The position numbers and the translations under genes were made by a program. Of a DNA stretch of 64,000 nt, positions 22,148 to 32,715 are shown piece after piece (position 1 is the first letter of the stretch; every line of letters starts with the position of its first letter). The notes beneath the pieces were generated by a model that saw only the letters and a list, made by a program, of their open reading frames with translations, had not been told where the DNA came from and made no database searches. Origin of the DNA: Bathynomus jamesi. Lineage: Eukaryota > Arthropoda > Malacostraca > Isopoda > Cirolanidae. The stretch covers positions 450,501-514,500 of the forward strand of contig JAJOZX010000945.1 in the NCBI GenBank assembly GCA_023014485.1. Reading direction: 5' to 3'.

Positions 22148-25100
22148 TGAATGACGACGATGTACAGCACCCCATCATCGATATCACAGACGAACCCGTT
22201 GACCGTGCAGCTACAGAACCCTTCCCCGCCGACAAGCTCTCACCAACGACACCTGTAGCATGCGACAGTTCAGAGCGGAAGCATGATGAAGAACCCTCCA
22301 CGTCAGGTATAAAGCGTGCCAGGATTGCTCCCGTTGTTAGATCCCCATTAATAGATCAACAACTCTCAACGTCTTAAGAGTCAACCCCAACAATAGTACC
22401 TTCCTCAAATATGCCCCATTGTTCAGATCCGGGTACTTCCTCCACAACAGCTTCTCATACTGTGGAGAATGGTATGACATTCGAGTTGGTGCGCACCGCT
22501 ACCCCCACCCCTGCCCAGACAAGAAATCGGTACGTGGTCAGGGTTCGCCCTGGGTCCCTGTATACCAACGGACTGCGGCGCGTATTTGAACGTATTGTGG
22601 AGTTTTCCCTTCAGAACCGCGACGAGCGTGAAGTCCGGACGAGGTTATCCTTCAGGTTCGGGTCAGATGAGGGGGGACGATTTTTTGGTGGTAATACCGT
22701 TCAGACGTTTGGCGGCTGTAGACATAGAATATATCTTGGGCCGTATAATGCAAGCCTCTCAAAGTGGTACATCCTTCAATATGGACACCTTCGTGGTAGA
22801 TAGTGACAGAGTATTCCGGGTTGCGGGTAATAGTGCCACACCTTATACTCTTAATTTCAATTCCCCTGTTATTTACAGAAAGCATTTCAATGTAGATCGT
22901 GGTTGTGGTTTTATAGCAATAATTTTAGCTCATATGTTCACTGTGCTAAATACTTGGACGCGAAAAATTTGGTTGCCCACGGTTGTGCAGCGTGCCCGTA
23001 AACTGGCTTCAGATTGCAAGCTCGAGTTTGAGTGTAATATGGGTCCTGAAGAACTGAGAAGGTCCGAGCAGGAAATAAATGCACGAATAGTCGTATTTGT
23101 AATGGCTGATCATCGTAGGACTGTGTTTATTTTTAAAAGCAGCGTGAGAGATCGTACAAGACCTCTACTTATTTTAGGATTGTCAGGAACATCGTATCTC
23201 CCCATCCGTAACATAAGGGATCTCTACGCCAGTTATGATAAAAGTCGAAAATATGGAAGGCATCATGATTTGTGTAAGGGTTGTCTCGAGTTTGCTGATG
23301 ATATGGTGAAACATTGTAAGGATTGCTGCATGGTATGTGAGTAGTGTAAAAGCCGCAAATGTGAAAGTCAGGAAGTTGAAATTGAGAAGAGGGAATGTAA
23401 TGTGTGAAGACGTACATTTTTCAATAATAAATGCTTTGAGCTCCATATATCAAATGACACTTGCATGAAAATGAGGATTTGCAAGTGCGGTATGTTTCAC
23501 ATATGGATAATTTGTTGAACTTCAAACATAAATGTGATGAAATTCACTGTTCTACATGTCATGAAAAATATGATGCGGATGGAGTGAAGCGTGTATGTTA
23601 TATGAAAGATGTTAAACCTAAAAATAGCCCTTGTATAACCGTGTACTACGATATAGGAACTTACACGAACGCTGAAACCAAAGAGGTTATGGGTGTCACA
23701 TATGTGGAAAACGGACAAACGTTTTTAAAACGACTGCAAACGACAACGCTGTGAAGCTCTTTGTGTCATATATTGTCAAATTAGCGGACAAGTTAAAAAA
23801 AGACTGTGTATATTCTTGCCCATAACGGGGCGAAATTTGACACACAGTTCCTTTATAAGGAGTTTCTTGAGTACGAGTCATCTGAGATATTTACAGGTGA
23901 TCCCTTGAAAAGAGGCAATAAACTAATACAGATGCAGATAAGAGGTAATGTACAGTTTAAAGACAACCTACTGGTCACACCTTGTAAATTAGCAAAGCTG
24001 CCCAAGGTCATGGGCGTAGCCGCTGAAGTTTCAAAAGGATATTTCCCTTACACATTCCTCACTAACGAAACTTTGAATTACGTAGGACTACCTCCACCCA
24101 AACATTACTTTAACTACACCAACATGAGTGATAGTGGGCGTGAAGATTTTGACCGTTACTACAACAGTTTTAATGAAGCTTATCCATACAATATAGCCGA
24201 TGAATGTGAACGTTATTGCGTGAATGACGTACGTGTAATTAGAGTATGCTTTCAAGCTTTAGAAGGATGTACATAACCAGTTTCAAATGCGATCCGCTGC
24301 AAGTCGCGACCACGATCGCATCATTATGTTTTACAGTATTCAAGAATAACTTCATGCCTAAAGACACCTTAGCAATCATTCACAGAAACAACCCCCGCAG
24401 TTATGGGCACAAAGCTATTTACTGGCTCATACACCTACAGCAGCAGACCGGGGTGTATATAAAACATGCCCGCAACACGGGTGAATTACCCGTTAAGGTC
24501 AATGGTCGTGTTTTTTGGGTTGACAGCCTAAGTGAGGATCCAGCCACTGGTGAGAAGACTGTGTATTCCTTTAACGGCTGCTGGTGGCATGGATGCCCGC
24601 GCGCTGAATGTGCCGTCACAAGGGACCTTTATGAAAGATCCTCCGCCGACAGCCTCGCTGTGGGAGCATGAGTATGAAGCACGGATGGAAACAAATGCCC
24701 AGTACCGTGAAGAAATAAGGACCATCAAACGTTCAATGGTGTTGGACCCCCTCAAATGCGGTGACAGCTTGTTTGGAGGGCGCACAAACCCATTCAAGCT
24801 ATACTTTCCGCCTACGGAGGGCGTGAAACTCCACTACTACGACTTCTGCTCTCTATACCAGTACGTGATGAAGAACAATCCGTACCCCGTAGGTGCACCT
24901 GAAAAAATGGTGGGTCCCACCATACCAACCATCGAGGAGTTTTCAGCCAACTTGAATGAGCGCTACTTTGGACTCTCTTTCGTAGACGTGCTCCACCCTC
25001 GCGATTTATGGATGCCGATCTTACCCGTCGTTATAGATCACAAGCTCATGTTTCCCCTGTGCGTGAAGTGCGCAGAAGAGAACAACGGTGATTGTGACCA

Positions 25101-26050
25101 TACAACCCACCAGCGTAAGATCAGAGGTGCATATACAAGTCCTGAGCTGGCCCTAGCCTTTCGCCATGGGTATAGAATACTGAAAATACATGAGGTGTGG
25201 AGGTTTCCGAAGCTACCCAACCTTTTCATACCATATATAAACGCTTTTTTGAAGGGTAAGGTCGAAGAATCAGGATATCCGCGAGGGGTTGATACCAAAG
25301 ATGAAAAAACAGCTTATATTCAGCGTTACCGTGCCCATGAAAGTATACAGCTTGACCGATCCCAAATTGTTAAGTGTCCTTGCAAACGCTTTAGTGCAAA
25401 GTTGTGCCTAAACAGTCTTTGTGGAAAATTTGCACAGAATACCGGCAAAGGGAAAGTCTATTTGGCACTGGCACAAAGTTGTAGTGAAGTCTGGGATTAT
25501 GCCAACGCTCCAGATAAAGTGGTTATGGAGATCGTGAATGTAGGTAATACTTACATAATAAAGTACAATATCACCGAGCTGGTTACAGATACCTCACGGG
25601 TTACAAACATACCTGTAGCCAGTTTCAACAACGGCCTAAACCCGCATCAAAATTTGGGGCCAATTGCACTCTCTTGGACAGATGGTGTTGTACGCTGACA
25701 CAAATAGCGTGATTTTCAAAGCGAGGGAAGGTGAATACATGCCCGCTATTGGGGAATTCCTCGGAGAGCTAACTGATGAGATCAAGGATGAGTATGGTGA
25801 CGGTGCATACGCAGACTCGTTTGTGTCAACAGGGCCAAAAACCTATGGGGTACGGGTGAGGGTAGGGGATGATGTGAAGTATATCGTGAAGGCTAAGGGT
25901 ATCACGCTTAACCATGCCAACCGTCGAGTCGTTAACTTTGACTCGTTGAAGGATCTAGTGTGCTTGGAAGATGAGGGTGACCAGCTACCCCAACTGACTG
26001 TGGGGACGCACAATTTTCGGGCGCAGAAAATGGGGTGTGAAGGAACTTAG
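22148..26050 (+). pseudogene. Protein-primed type B DNA polymerase (Polinton PolB)
   Basis: This large gene is broken into at least five frames. The expected initiator is GTG here, where both fold-back copies have ATG. A low-complexity N-terminus is followed by a region with LYTNGLRRVFERIVEF and a Cys-rich stretch near 23270-23340. Exonuclease motif I reads YYDIGTYT, where DIE is usual, so the Glu is lost. Motif II is AHNGAKFDTQF (23825 on) and motif III YCVNDVRVI. Polymerase motif A is YDFCSLYQY (Pro to Gln), motif B LCLNSLCGKF (Tyr to Cys), and motif C LYADTNSV (second Asp to Asn). It is certainly inactive. It would replicate the element by protein priming. Confidence 0.88.
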
Positions 26051-26316
26051 GGGCACGAAGGTATGCCGTAGCACCTATAGGAATCATTACCAGGTGCCTG
26101 GTACCTATGATACCGTACCCTTTGGTTACCTTAATCCTTGATTGTATTTATATATATGTGTATTGATATGTTTATTTATCACGTATATTTGTTTCAATTA
26201 GGATTTCATTTTCTCCTTTGCGTGCGTGCGTGTGTGTGTGTGTACAGTAAAAACCTTAGCCCCGCCCACTGTAAGATCGGCAACGTGAGTGCTGCCACTA
26301 CCTGAGCATATCTCTA

Positions 26317-26392
26317 TCCCTGCATGCTCAGTTGACCTCTGCATACCCTTGAGCTCAGACGTGTATTCTCCCGCGTAGAAAAAAAATAGTAA
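26317..26392 (+). promoter_or_regulatory. Conserved upstream block of gene C (copy 1)
   Basis: A block of about 75 bp contains TGCATGCTCAGTTGA, then GAGCTCAGACGTGTATTC and CCCGCGTAGAA with an A-rich end. It precedes the gene C start by about 35 bp. Close relatives lie at 60881-60951, 52941-53011 and 49749-49818. Conservation outside the gene suggests a promoter or a 5' leader; which of these is unknown. Confidence 0.5.
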
Positions 26393-26424
26393 TGGCTACC
26401 TTTAATATTGCGTGTTCAACATTT

Positions 26425-26978
26425 ATGAAGAGGTATTCGGCAAAGTGCCAAGATGTGGTGGATACTGAAAAACCCTACTCCCCTCTTTTGATACTTTTAA
26501 GGCTACATTCAGCCGTGCGAAGGACCAAGATGTTCAAATACTCTACGGGTATTCTGGTGAGGGCATTGTAAGATTTCGTAGTACAAACGATGTATTGAAG
26601 TATGTTGTAGACCTAACCTTTATAAAGGCTCACATATACCGCGAAGTAAAAGAAGCAACACGTTCAGAAGATAAGCAACGGTTATGGATCGTGAGTCTTG
26701 TTGATGAGTAGTGTAACAAGCGATATTATGTCATGTTACACCATACCGACTACGCGTACTCTATGGTCGAGAATGTAAATCTTGTCATCATGGAGAATCT
26801 TAAGTATTTTTACCACTATATTAATATATATCATGACGAGGTTTGTAGTGAGGTTGTGGCTAATGGGCTGTGTGAATTTTTAGCCGACTTCAGAGACGAG
26901 TATCGCTTATTAAACAAAAAGGATAAATATGGGCATATGTTTCTCTCAAATAGTGCGCCGGATTGTGAAGTTGTTTAG
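26425..26978 (+). pseudogene. Polinton-associated gene C, copy 1 (broken)
   Basis: This is the decayed relative of the intact 185-codon frame at 60981-61538. It starts MKRYSAKCQDVVDTEK, loses frame within about 20 codons, and resumes with ILYGYSGEGIV. An in-frame stop replaces Trp in SLVDE(W)C. The rest to the natural stop is open (KYFYHYINIYHDE, FLADFRDEYRLLNKKDKYGH). I do not recognise the family. It is acidic and aromatic-rich, with no signal peptide or membrane segment. Confidence 0.6.
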
Positions 26979-27275
26979 TTTGTGGAAATGAAGGTCTAGT
27001 GAGTGATAAAACATTAAATCCGGTATTATTTCATGTAGCGGAAAATTGTTTGTCCAAGGGCACAAGTGTTTGACCAAGCCTGTACACGCTTCAGCAGTGT
27101 GACTCGCTCCCCCCATCGAGCCGCCCACCCGTGTACCTCACGAAACACACGAGTTCGAACAACCCGTACACGTTTCATCAGCGTGACTCACTCCACCCGT
27201 CGCGCCGATCCGTCCACCTGTGGCTCATAGTCATCTCAGAGCTTGAACCGACTGCACGTGCACTCCTCGAATACG

Positions 27276-27955
27276 ATGGATCTTCCTTTGAGAAGCATTC
27301 TCAATGCCGCGTAGGATGTCTCCGTGACGAAGTCATTGCGCGTGTTCAGGCGTGAAACCGGCACCATTAACTATGTACGTGAAACGATTTGCAGCCAAGC
27401 AAACTCTGGTAAACGTAATGTTATTTATTTAAGTGTTGAGATGAATAGAGTCTTCGTGATAGTTGAGAAATGGGGAGAGGACTGTTATAAAATACCTGCA
27501 GGTGTAGGTACAAGAAGAGAGCAAATTAGTGACGCCCCCTCATATGCCGTTGTTTGCACGTTGTGTATAAATAACGAACAGCCATGCATTGATATACGAC
27601 TGATGTGGAAGAACGCAGAATGTTTGAAATCGTCGAATTCCGCAAGCTGAACCCTATATTAGATCCTCGTGTTACGGATATGATTTATTTTGACACGGTT
27701 CTTGAATAGTAATACACCGCTCTGCTCGACGGATTTATCGAATGTAGGAGTGAACAAGGCGAGAATGGTCTAGAGCTGGATGCATATTTAAAAGGTTTAG
27801 ATTCTTCGAAATATCCTGAACATTGGTACAAAGCATTTGAGCGGTACAGGGCAGAGCTTGCCTACACTATTCACCCTGAAATGCTGTACCTCTATATAAT
27901 GAATATCTGTCGTTACGACTTGGAGGATTATTTCAATTGCCGCTATGCAGAGTGA
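27276..27955 (+). pseudogene. Polinton-associated gene A, copy 1
   Basis: An unknown protein of about 225 codons starts MDLPLRSILNAA. It has an in-frame TAG soon after, where the copy at 48.9 kb has Tyr. The frame then runs through VTKSLRVFRRETGTIN and VFVIVEKWGEDCYKIPAG to INNEQPCIDIRLMWKN. A small deletion relative to the 48.4-kb copy and further stops follow before the end, YDLEDYFNCRYAE. Its stop TGA overlaps the ATG of gene B by 11 bases. No known domain is recognised. Confidence 0.5.
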
Positions 27956-28154
27956 AAAAGAGTTCACGATTGAGAAGCTCGGGACGGTAAGAAAAAAAAC
28001 CTCGATTGGAAAGGCGTGCTTATGAACTTGTATTTAATAATGATGTTGTGGTTAACGATGACCTCTTTGTGCGTGCTTTTGATTGTATTCTAGCCGTGTT
28101 TAAAGATAACTTTCCAACCGAATGTAAAGTGGGCACAAAAATAGTATTGAACGA
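27945..28154 (+). pseudogene. Polinton-associated gene B, copy 1 (truncated)
   Basis: It starts MQSEKEFTIEKLGTV, shifts frame in an A-run (eight A against six in copy 2), and is cut at the duplication junction at 28154. See the intact relative at 61630-61965. Confidence 0.55.
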
Positions 28155-28579
28155 TAAATATGTGTATTGATATGTTTATTTATCACGTATATTTGTTTCA
28201 ATTAGGATTTCATTTTCTCCTTTGCGTGCGTGCGTGTGTGTGTGTGTACAGTAAAAACCTTAGCCCCGCTAAGTTGTTTAGTTTGTGGAAATGAAGGTCT
28301 AGTGAGTGATAAAACATTAAATCCGGTATTATTTCATGTAGCGGAAAATTGTTTGTCCAAGGGCACAAGTGTTTGACCAAGCCTGTACACGCTTCAGCAG
28401 TGTGACTCGCTCCCCCCATCGAGCCGCCCACCCGTGTACCTCACGAAACACACGAGTTCGAACAACCCGTACACGTTTCATCAGCGTGACTCACTCCACC
28501 CGTCGCGCCGATCCGTCCACCTGTGGCTCATAGTCATCTCAGAGCTTGAACCGACTGCACGTGCACTCTCTCGAATACG

Positions 28580-29250
28580 ATGGATCTTCCTTTGAGAAGC
28601 ATTCTCAATGCCGCGTAGGATGTCTCCGTGACGAAGTCATTGCGCGTGTTCAGGCGTGAAACCGGCACCATTAACTATGTACGTGAAACGATTTGCAGCC
28701 AAGCAAACTCTGGTAAACGTAATGTTATTTATTTAAGTGTTGAGATGAATAGAGTCTTCGTGATAGTTGAGAAATGGGGAGGACTGTTATAAAATACCTG
28801 CAGGTGTAGGTACAAGAAGAGAGCAAATTAGTGACGCCCCCTCATATGCCGTTGTTTGCACGTTGTGTATAAATAACGAACAGCCATGCATTGATATACG
28901 ACTGATGTGGAAGACGCAGAATGTTTGAAATCGTCGAATTCCGCAAGCTGAACCCTATATTAGATCCTCGTGTTACGGATATGATTTATTTTGACACGGT
29001 TCTTGAATAGTAATACACCGCTCTGCTCGACGGATTTATCGAATGTAGGAGTGAACACGAGAATGGTCTAGAGCTGGATGCATATTTAAAAGGTTTAGAT
29101 TCTTCGAAATATCCTGAACATTGGTACAAAGCATTTGAGCGGTACAGGGCAGAGCTTGCCTACACTATTCACCCTGAAATGCTGTACCTCTATATAATGA
29201 ATATCTGTCGTTACGACTTGGAGGATTATTCAATTGCCGCTATGCAGAGT
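28580..29250 (+). pseudogene. Polinton-associated gene A, copy 2
   Basis: Nearly identical to copy 1, with the same in-frame TAG and stops plus small deletions. One missing T near 29230 changes its C-terminus so that the frame runs directly into gene B instead of stopping. Confidence 0.5.
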
Positions 29251-29600
29251 GAAAAAGAGTTCACGATTGAGAAGCTCGGGACGGTAAGAAAAAAACCTCG
29301 ATTGGAAAGGCGTGCTTATGAACTTGTATTTAATAATGATGTTGTGGTTAACGATGACCTCTTTGTGCGTGCTTTTGATTGTATTCTAGCCGTGTTTAAA
29401 GATAACTTTCCAACCGAATGTAAAGTGGGCACAAAAATAGTATTGAACGATATGAAAGCCATTTATGTCGAGTATAGGGTCCGTATAAGTTAAACGGTGG
29501 AGTGTTGCTTGTACGGTTTTACCGCTTAGTACAAAGTAATAACGATGTGAATGTAGACTCGATTACGTGTGAGTTTAGCGTTTTGCGCCGTAGAACATAA
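29242..29600 (+). pseudogene. Polinton-associated gene B, copy 2
   Basis: The frame from ATG at 29242 reads MQSEKEFTIEKLGTV, ELVFNNDVVVNDDLFVRAFD and CKVGTKIVLNDMKAIYVEY, then meets a premature stop at 29491. The remainder is out of frame and reaches a natural end near 29600. Its upstream frame is open back into gene A (fused open frame 29179-29493). Confidence 0.6.
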
Positions 29601-29624
29601 AGGATGCATATTTATTTATTTAAT

Positions 29625-29679
<55 letters not shown>

Positions 29680-29787
29680 TGTACTAATATGCAATTGATT
29701 ATATGTTTCTTATATTATTATCTTTAATATACCCCGTTACAACATAAAGGATGTATATTTATTTATTTAATTGTCTGTGTATATATA

Positions 29788-29821
<34 letters not shown>

Positions 29822-30217
29822 TTACTGTACTAATATGCATTTCATTATGCGTTTCTTTTATTACTATTTTCAATATATTTAATTATCTAATATAACACTC
29901 TATATATTTTTTTTTTCCTGTACTAACATATTGATAATACAACGTTTTGTATGTTTTTGATTATATATTTCCCGTTCGTGTTTCTTATGCTATTATTATT
30001 ATTTGATCATATATATATTCCATTGTATATTTATTATATATTCATCGTCAGTATGCTATTATTATTTTTGATCATATATATTCCATTGTATATTTATTTT
30101 CTATATATTTCCATTAATTCGTCTAAATAAACAGAATGATGTAATGGTGTTTTATTTAATTATTTTGGTTGTACACGGTATTTAATTATATCAATTGCCT
30201 GGCTTCTAAAGCGGATT
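29601..30217. other. AT-rich Polinton end with (TA)n runs
   Basis: No gene is seen. TA runs lie at 29633-29676 and 29781-29821, within two direct copies of an ACATAAAGGATG...TGTACTAATATGCA segment. The stretch around 30120-30170 (AAACAGAATGATGTA...TTTTATTTAATTATTTTGG) is shared, inverted, with 50060-50140. Confidence 0.65.
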
Positions 30218-30480
30218 TCTAAACCAGAATATATACATTAATTTAATAAATAGCGCTATCTCGCAACTCAACCTGTACACCTGAACAAGCCATTTACGCC
30301 TTCTTAGTCAACTGGCGGATTAAGCCAGAATATATGCTTTAATTAAATAAATAGCGCAATCTGGCAACTCAGCCAGATACGCCAACTGGCGGGTTAAGTC
30401 AGAATATATGCTTTAATTAAATAAATAGCACAAACTGACAAGCAGCCTTCTAAGCCAACTGGCTGATTAAGCCAGCTCGG
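30218..30480. repeat. Tandem repeat, about three copies of 90-110 bp
   Basis: Each copy carries CAGAATATAT(A/G)C, TTAATTAAATAAATAGCGC and AACTGGCGGGTTAAG-type blocks. The function is unknown; it may mark the Polinton edge. Confidence 0.65.
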
Positions 30481-30539
30481 TGATTAGGAACATATTAAGA
30501 CAACGGCAGCTCGGCTGAAGTCTTAATATGCGCTTGGAT

Positions 30540-30780
30540 CCTGCCAGGCGAACACCTCTCTTCCTTTCTCTCCTTCTCCTCTCTCTTTCTCTTGGGGGAT
30601 AACTCTCCCTCCAAGTTGCATAACCCCTTGTTGCTTTTGCAACATTCCCCCTCCCTTTGTTGCATAACAACTTGCAACATCACCTTTGTTGCATAACAAC
30701 TCGCAACATCCCCCACCCCTTGTTGCATAACTTATGTAACATTGATCAACATTTGCAATTGCATTGCACTCTCCCATTTT
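30540..30780. repeat. Low-complexity pyrimidine-rich and TTGTTGCATAAC repeat
   Basis: A CT-rich stretch is followed by short repeats of TTGTTGCATAAC and TTGCAACAT. There is no coding signal I would trust. A similar C-rich tract lies at 47835-47935. Confidence 0.6.
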
Positions 30781-30796
30781 GTGCCCATACTACTTG

Positions 30797-31038
30797 GGCC
30801 ACTGAAGTATGCTATTCGTGGAAGAAAGTTTAGGTGTGACGATGAGGTTGTTGAGGAGGTTAAGAGGTGGCTCCAGTGGAACCCAGCGGACTTTTACCAG
30901 CAAGGAATAAAGGCCCTTCTTTCGAGGTAGAGGAAAGCCGTAGAAAAGGATGGAGACTATGTCGAAAAATAAAAAATTTTAACTACTTGTGTACAAAATT
31001 TCTGGAACTTACAAGGAAACTTGGAAAGAAAAAAAAAG
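30797..31038 (+). mobile_element. 3' fragment of mariner copy 1 family
   Basis: It matches 2187-2433 of the first mariner closely: the DDEVVEEVKR coding part, the YQQGIKALLS region, and the 3' tail with CTTGGAAAGAAAAAAA. Both the 5' part and the terminal repeat are missing. Confidence 0.8.
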
Positions 31039-31048
31039 GTCCAAAGAT

Positions 31049-31290
31049 CCAAAGCTGGATCCTATCTGTTTCGCAGATAGCTGGTAAGAGAAACTATATT
31101 CTGGGGGCTCTTTGCGAGTGACCCGTTGCTCACGTCGGGCTAACATCATGAAAAAACTATAGCATTTGTCATTTACCATTACTTATTCGAACTATAGTTG
31201 ATTTAATTTTCCCAGAAGAGCTCCTTGTTCCATGCACGGTCTATGTGTAACATAAAAGATCTGAGGGGACCATTCTGAGTTCAACCCGAT
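31049..31290 (+). repeat. Diverged copy of the 457-bp LTR-like unit
   Basis: The sequence from AGCTGGATCCTATCTG to GGGACCATTCTGAGTT matches the inverted-orientation unit of 8629-9322 with many substitutions. It is partial. It directly follows the mariner fragment, showing that this unit is dispersed as well as tandem. Confidence 0.7.
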
Positions 31291-31378
31291 ATATATATAT
31301 GAAGCGGAAATGAGGTGGGATGCTGCAGAGAGGTCGACCGCAGGTCGATCCTGAACCGTCGTTCGAACCCACACAAAG

Positions 31379-31385
31379 TATATAT

Positions 31386-31447
<62 letters not shown>

Positions 31448-31451
31448 ATAC
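31379..31451. repeat. (TA)n microsatellite
   Basis: A TA run followed by a (GT)n run to about 31470, next to the left end of the second mariner. Confidence 0.95.
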
Positions 31452-31483
31452 CGTGTGTGTGTGTGTGTGTATACATATATATA

Positions 31484-32707
31484 CGAGGGTGGGCTGAAAA
31501 GTAATGCCTTCATTCAAAACAATATATTTACTTTTCTATAAAATCACCCTCTACCTTGATGCATTTACGCCAACGATAAATGAGGTTTTGAAATCCATCA
31601 CGGTAAAACTCGGAGCTTTGACTACGAAATCAAAATTTCACAGCGGCCTCAACTTCTTCGTCAGACTCGTAGCAATTTCCACGGAGATGTTCTTTAAGTT
31701 TAGGAAAATGGTGAAAATCGCATGGTGCTAAATCGGGGTTATATGGTGGATGCGGCAAGATGGTGAATTGCAGATCCTCAATTGCTTCTCCCGTTTGAAC
31801 ACTGGTGTGAGGCCGTGCGTTGTCATGGTGAACAATGACTGTGTTTTTGTGGATGCGATTCCTCCTGATTCGTTTCTTCAACTTCTTTAAAGTTTCAGTA
31901 CAACTTGCGGAATTCATTGCTGTCCCTCTTTCCGTGAAGTCTTCGAGAACAACACCATTGATATCCCAAAAAACAGTCATCACTCTTCCAGCCGATTTTT
32001 GAACTTTGAATTTTTTTGGCTCCTGTGAATTTTTGTGCCGATATTCCATGGATTGACCTTTATTTTCAGGGTCGTAATGGTGGACGTACGTCTCGTCTCC
32101 TGTCACAATGCTTTGCAGAAATTCATCTTCATTTTCGGAGCGCTGCAGATTTTCTTGGTAAATGCGTAGTCAGTTTTCATCTCGTCAGTGAGCATCCGAG
32201 GCACCCATCTGGCGCAGACCTTTCGGTAACCGAGCATACTGATAATGTGTCCCAGTAGCTCTTTGGAGACATCGAGCATTACAGCAATTTCAGTTTATTC
32301 AATTCGACGATTTCCACGAATCAATTCGTCAACGTAGTTCCGATGATACTCGTCCGTTGGCGTTACAAGCCTTCCACTTCGCGGTTTGTCTCGCAAACCT
32401 TCTTGCCCTGCTTCTCCTTCTTTACATTGCTTCGCCCAACGTCGAACGGTACTCACGTCAACACACTCTTTGCCGTACACAGCTTGCATTCGCCGATGAA
32501 TGTCTGTGGGAGCAACTGTTTCCGCGGTCAAAAATTCAATTACGGCACGTTGCTTGAAGTAACCGTCTTTACTCCTTTCCATTGTAATCGATACTGAACC
32601 AACATGTGGAATAAGTGTAAGCTATAACACAAAACCGGTTTTATCTGGTTACCTCTACACAATCCAGAATTATTCGGTTGGAGGCATTACTTTTCAGCCC
32701 ACCCTCG
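31484..32707 (-). mobile_element. mariner element (copy 2), complete with TIRs and TA
   Basis: The ends are 28-bp inverted repeats with one mismatch, beginning CGAGGGTGGGCTGAAAAG at 31484 and ending at 32707. TA target duplications lie at 31482-31483 and 32708-32709. The length is 1224 bp. It inserted into LINE 3'-region sequence, pieces of which lie on both sides in opposite orientation. Confidence 0.93.
31528..32582 (-). pseudogene. mariner transposase (copy 2), nearly complete
   Basis: It starts MERSKDGYFKQRAVIEFLT and runs through HTH1 and HTH2 (WAKQCKEGEAG, LRDKPRSGRLVTP). A stop follows RGNRRIE, then a frame change near 32175, then VTGDETYVHHYDP (first Asp), VIVHHDNARPHTS (second Asp) and HPPYNPDLAPCDFH (third Asp). 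A Trp-to-stop change lies after AAVKF. The natural C-terminus is at 31528. So D,D34D is intact and there are only three visible lesions, which makes it a fairly young mariner. Confidence 0.9.
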
Positions 32708-32715
32708 TATATTAC

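Larger units (their letters stand above)
26150..28154. repeat. 2-kb direct duplication, first copy (genes C, A1, B1)
   Basis: Sequence from ATATGTGTATTGATATGTTT at about 26154 is repeated from about 28159. The second copy (28155-29600) jumps at about 28269 from the AACCTTAGCCCCGC stretch straight to the sequence after gene C (first-copy position about 26966), so gene C is deleted there. A and B follow in both. The first copy ends inside B, at 28154. Confidence 0.85.
28155..29600. repeat. Direct duplication, second copy lacking gene C
   Basis: It repeats 26150-28154 with gene C removed and several 1-3 bp indels, mostly in short homopolymers or tandem dinucleotides, and extends further to complete gene B. 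Confidence 0.8.
19620..30200. mobile_element. Decayed Polinton/Maverick element
   Basis: The set is diagnostic of Polintons, virus-like DNA transposons: a retroviral-type integrase and a packaging-type ATPase on the minus strand, and a protein-primed family B DNA polymerase on the plus strand. I find no protease or capsid genes. Instead three small unknown genes (C, A, B) follow the polymerase and are partly duplicated. I could not locate terminal inverted repeats or a 6-bp target duplication, so the ends are approximate. Part of its right-end sequence (about 30115-30185) recurs at 50020-50140. Nearly all genes are broken. Confidence 0.85.

Noticed and set aside
22652..24797. Several minus-strand open frames over the PolB region
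   Set aside because: They are shadows of the polymerase gene, whose motifs lie on the plus strand.
26946..27128. Minus-strand frame starting MGGSMGGASHTAEA, duplicated at 28210-28431
   Set aside because: It is antisense to the duplicated non-coding stretch between genes C and A. Its repetition is explained by the 2-kb duplication.
19620..30200. Polinton capsid or protease genes
   Set aside because: I looked for jelly-roll capsid-like and cysteine-protease-like frames between the ATPase and the right end and found none. The space is taken by genes C, A and B.
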